Positions 61,374 through 64,000 of a DNA stretch of 64,000 nt are shown here, in pieces. The translations under genes and the position numbers were made by a program. Location: assembly GCA_963799365.1 (NCBI GenBank), contig CAWCWV010000016.1:186001-250000 (forward strand), written 5' to 3'. The notes under the pieces were generated by a model. The model made no database searches and was not told the origin of the DNA. It saw only the letters and a program-made list of their open reading frames with translations. The DNA is from Marinirhabdus sp963799365 (GTDB taxonomy: Bacteria; Bacteroidota; Bacteroidia; Flavobacteriales; Flavobacteriaceae). Positions within the stretch are counted from its first letter, which is position 1. The number at the start of each line of letters is the position of its first letter.

Positions 61374-61892
61374 TTACATCTCAACTTTCTCAATAGTAAC
61401 TTTAGTCTCTCCCATTTCTGAAATACTAACTTTATAAAGCATTCCATTTTCAGTATCGCTAATCTGCTGGTATTTATTTTCGCCTACAATTGTATTTACA
61501 AGTGCAGGTGTAGTATTACTATGACCCACCACTAAAATAGTTTTCCCTTTAGTCGCTTCTTGAAATTCCGCATTGTATAAATTATCGGGATTGTATAATT
61601 GTACTGTCAGTGCTTTACTTTGGGCGGTAGGTGCAGCAGTTTCCCTCGTCCGGTTATAATCTGTGCTATATATTGCATCCAATGGTATATTTTCAAAATG
61701 CTTGGCCCAATGCTTAGCACGATCTTTTCCTTTGCTGATAAGACTAGGGTTGTCTGTGGTGTTCCTATCTTTTTCAGCGTGGCGAATTAGATAATAGGTG
61801 GTAGTTGTTTTTTCTTCTGAAGGTGTTACCTCTTTTTTATCATTACCACATGATATGAATACTAGAGTGATTAAAAACAAAAAATAACGCAT
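61374..61892 (-). CDS. Histidine phosphatase family lipoprotein
   Basis: 172 residues with signal MRYFLFLITLVFISC, then YYLIRHAEKDRNTTDNPSL (RHxE motif) and VVGHSNTTPALVN (second catalytic His). A periplasmic, lipid-anchored phosphatase of the phosphoglycerate-mutase fold (SixA-like size). Substrate unknown. Confidence 0.88.
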   Translation of the reverse strand: MRYFLFLITLVFISCGNDKKEVTPSEEKTTTTYYLIRHAEKDRNTTDNPSLISKGKDRAKHWAKHFENIPLDAIYSTDYNRTRETAAPTAQSKALTVQLYNPDNLYNAEFQEATKGKTILVVGHSNTTPALVNTIVGENKYQQISDTENGMLYKVSISEMGETKVTIEKVEM

Positions 61893-62057
61893 AGAAAGTT
61901 AATTTAAAACCGAAAAATAACACTTTTTAAGAGAAGTTAGTAAAACAATAACAATTTAAATGAACTCTTTGGGAATGCCTTAATACAAAACCCGAAGCTT
62001 CATTTATATCTTTATAGTATCGAAAAAGAAAATAATCTAACTTTAAAATTTAAGACT

Positions 62058-62243
62058 ATGAACTCAACAGAATTAAAAGGAAAATGGAACCAAATAAAAG
62101 GAAATGCTAAACAACAATATGGTGTTTCTTTTAATGACGACGAAGCCTTCAGCGAAGGTAAGTATGACGAAATGGTAGGAAAAATCCAGGAAAAAACTGG
62201 AAAAGCCAAAGACGAAGTTAAAAAAGAGATTGCGAGTTGGTAA
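62058..62243 (+). CDS. CsbD family stress protein
   Basis: 61 residues: NSTELKGKWNQIKGNAKQQY and DEMVGKIQEKTGKAKDEVKK, the CsbD signature. Small, hydrophilic, usually induced by general stress; molecular role unclear. A strong hairpin ends the transcript. Confidence 0.92.
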   Translation: MNSTELKGKWNQIKGNAKQQYGVSFNDDEAFSEGKYDEMVGKIQEKTGKAKDEVKKEIASW

Positions 62244-62274
62244 TTTCTTGAAATTATAAAAATTGCTATGAAAT

Positions 62275-62304
62275 AAAAACCGTCCTTTTAAGGACGGTTT
62301 TTTT
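62275..62304. terminator. Bidirectional terminator after csbD
   Basis: ACCGTCCTT (62279-62287), loop TT, AAGGACGGT (62290-62298), A-run before and T-run after. Serves csbD on the plus strand and the small gene at 62307 on the minus strand. Confidence 0.85.
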
Positions 62305-62306
62305 AT

Positions 62307-62441
62307 TTACAAAACTGAAGCTGCAGTTACTACGGTATAGCTCACTACTATGAAGGTAATTGTGACAATATAAATTGCCAAAGTTTTGTTGCGTGTATAT
62401 TTATTATTCTCTGCCGGATAAAATTGCTCTTGAGTTCTCAT
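62307..62441 (-). CDS. Small membrane peptide, 44 residues
   Basis: MRTQEQFYPAENNKYTRNKT followed by a single membrane helix (LAIYIVTITFIVVSYTVVTA) and SVL. The frame runs from ATG 62441 to TAA 62309-62307, directly in front of the shared terminator. Start, length and hydrophobic pattern argue for a real gene; no family recognised. Confidence 0.6.
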   Translation of the reverse strand: MRTQEQFYPAENNKYTRNKTLAIYIVTITFIVVSYTVVTAASVL

Positions 62442-62517
62442 AATAATTCGATTTAAGATTGATATACAAATAAGACGACCAAGTAACTGATTTTGTTACA
62501 GCTATATAGAAAAAAAA

Positions 62518-64000
62518 TTATTCGGCTAGTGTATAGTTAAAAAATCCGGTAAGCATTTCGTCTGTACTTTGGATGCCAAAGTGTATTTCTTTGGAGGCAT
62601 CTGGATTAAAAGGATTTTGAACTGTGTTGTCAAAAACTCCTTCAACTAATATCACAGAACCTTTAGGAGCATAAATGGGTTCTTTCAATTCGTAAAGCCA
62701 TTGCCAGTCCATATTAAAATCTGGTACAGAAACTAATGGGATTATAACTCCGTCTGGCTTAATTACAGACATTTTAATAGATTTCCCTCTATAATGCATA
62801 TGTGGCATAAGGCTGTGAATATAGATATTTCGTTGGATGGTATCTTGGGCAATTATTTTGACATCTTTTGTATTTGGCGGTATGGTAAAATCAACATTAG
62901 TAGGAGAGAGGGGATAATACCATTTTTTTGGTTTTTCAGTGTGATAATAAAACCCAATTTTTGTTTGGTCTATAGCCTCTTTGCCAATAGGTGTATAATG
63001 CAACTGTATTTTTAATTTTTCGCCTTTTTTTAAGAATACGCCTGTATTTTCGGGAAAGAAAGTAGCTTGGTTAGCTCCCGCACCCAAGGCAATAAAATTA
63101 TCTGTAAATCGTCTAAGTTTTCTGCCTGTGATGGGGCTAGATGTATAGCCGTCTTCGTGAATAAGTACAACGTGATGTAATAATTGTGGATTGCCTGGAA
63201 TAATTTCTAAACCACGTAACCACTTGTCTTCAGGTAGATCTAATTCAAAAATTTGATATTGATAGGGTATTTTTTCAGAAGCAGGAATTTTCTCTTCTTT
63301 TAAAACAACCACCTTATCTGGTATCCCTCTTTCCCAACTTGCTATAGGGAATTCCAATAATTGCAAAGTATCCTTACCTGTCCCTGGTTGCATTCCTTGG
63401 TCAATCCATCGTATAATTTTTCTTGCATTGCTATCAGCTAATGAAAAATCGTGTTTAAAATCACCAATGGTAGGATCTGCTTTCCAAGGTGGCATACGTT
63501 TACTAAGGAGTACTTCTTTTATCATCCCAGACCATCCCACTATGGTTTGGTAATCTTCCATAATCCAAGGTGCTCTACCACCTTCTCTGTGACATTGTAC
63601 ACAAGTATTCGCAAGGATAGGGGCAATATGGTCACTGTAATTAAAAGTGATATTTTTTTCTAGGGTAGACAAACGTGTCACGGTACAACCTCTGGTTATT
63701 TCTTTTCTATCTGTAACAGATTTTCCATCAAGAATAGCTTCTAAAGCATCTTTTAGATAGTTTTTAGATGAAAGTTCTTTTTGTACTTCGTAATCCAACC
63801 TATTGTTAATAGGGCCTCTATATAGTATTTCACGTGTGGTTGGATGTAGCACAATTGCTTCGGCAGTTATGTTTATATTTAGTGCATCAGCCAGTATTTG
63901 TGCGTTATCATGAAGAACAGGAGTTGTAAAATTAAATACTTGTGCTTCTTTAGCAATTTCAGTACGATCATCCTGCATATTGCTGTTGATCATAAAAAAC
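62518..64000 (-). CDS. Redoxin/heme/copper-monooxygenase-like protein, C-terminal part (cut by right edge)
   Basis: At least 493 residues; the frame continues past the right edge (FFMINSNMQDD...), so the first Met at 63993 is not the start. Residues near the edge resemble the end of a redoxin domain. A heme motif ILANTCVQCHREGGRAPWIM (CxxCH) follows, with KRMPPWKADPTIGDF and IIRWIDQG. The rest resembles the copper type II, ascorbate-dependent monooxygenase fold (HHVVLIHEDG, IQLHYTPIGKEA, HSLMPHMHYRGKS). Probably exported; substrate unknown. Confidence 0.8.
   Translation of the reverse strand, partial: FFMINSNMQDDRTEIAKEAQVFNFTTPVLHDNAQILADALNINITAEAIVLHPTTREILYRGPINNRLDYEVQKELSSKNYLKDALEAILDGKSVTDRKEITRGCTVTRLSTLEKNITFNYSDHIAPILANTCVQCHREGGRAPWIMEDYQTIVGWSGMIKEVLLSKRMPPWKADPTIGDFKHDFSLADSNARKIIRWIDQGMQPGTGKDTLQLLEFPIASWERGIPDKVVVLKEEKIPASEKIPYQYQIFELDLPEDKWLRGLEIIPGNPQLLHHVVLIHEDGYTSSPITGRKLRRFTDNFIALGAGANQATFFPENTGVFLKKGEKLKIQLHYTPIGKEAIDQTKIGFYYHTEKPKKWYYPLSPTNVDFTIPPNTKDVKIIAQDTIQRNIYIHSLMPHMHYRGKSIKMSVIKPDGVIIPLVSVPDFNMDWQWLYELKEPIYAPKGSVILVEGVFDNTVQNPFNPDASKEIHFGIQSTDEMLTGFFNYTLAE

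Overview
The window is AT-rich DNA from a member of the Bacteroidota, most likely a marine-type Flavobacteriaceae. The evidence is gene content (HYC_CC_PP protein, DUF3347, DUF2911, CsbD, MBL-rhodanese fusion, CusA/CusB with Bacteroidota-type extensions), near absence of Shine-Dalgarno sites, and promoter boxes of the TAnnTTTG type. No species can be named from the sequence alone.

Layout. (1) 1-1410: chromosomal flank on the minus strand, an SLC13-type permease cut by the window edge and an SH3-domain membrane protein. (2) 1586-20359: one long plus-strand copper/heavy-metal resistance cluster. It holds an HYC_CC_PP protein, CusA, CusC, an HMA-AraC regulator, a multicopper oxidase fused to an outer-membrane barrel, DUF3347 and heme-binding proteins, a DUF318 permease, a CopA-type P1B ATPase with three metal-binding modules, DUF2911 and DUF305 proteins, CusB, and a Crp/Fnr regulator at the end. 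Two unrelated four-helix-bundle genes sit inside it, directly before cusC and cusB. (3) 20423-23617: a sulfur cluster (TauE/SafE exporter, MBL-rhodanese protein, two-part YeeE/YedE thiosulfate transporter) with a Crp/Fnr-type palindrome and a promoter in front. (4) 23883-25673: His-rich DUF4198 protein and HupE/UreJ, possibly for metal uptake.

(5) About 25771-58893: a roughly 33-kb integrative island at the 3' end of tRNA-Ser(UGA). A 17-bp direct repeat of the tRNA 3' end marks both ends, a second displaced tRNA 3' end lies 171 bp inside the left one, and the integrase next to the tRNA gene carries a frameshift. Cargo from left to right: a TetR-controlled RND plus ABC efflux operon; a group of SDRs, alpha/beta hydrolases and small membrane proteins with an ECF-like sigma factor; a metallophosphoesterase/kinase-like/barrel protein followed by a membrane class III nucleotide cyclase, a Lys-rich peptide and an HD-Pycsar-effector-like protein; an AbiE toxin-antitoxin pair followed by three tightly spaced genes (unknown protein, four-TM protein, DUF4917/SIR2-like protein); a Fic protein; a BfmA-like mobilization gene and its partner. 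Five copies of a bipartite motif (GTCTTTACAC ... TGTCTAAA) precede separate transcription units and suggest an island-wide regulon.

(6) 58878-64000: chromosome again: tRNA-Ser, TrkA-C protein, thioesterase, nitroreductase, histidine phosphatase, CsbD, a 44-residue membrane peptide, and a redoxin/heme/monooxygenase-like protein cut by the right edge.

The best candidates for something undescribed are the bipartite motif regulon, the cyclase plus HD-effector locus, and the three genes downstream of AbiE.
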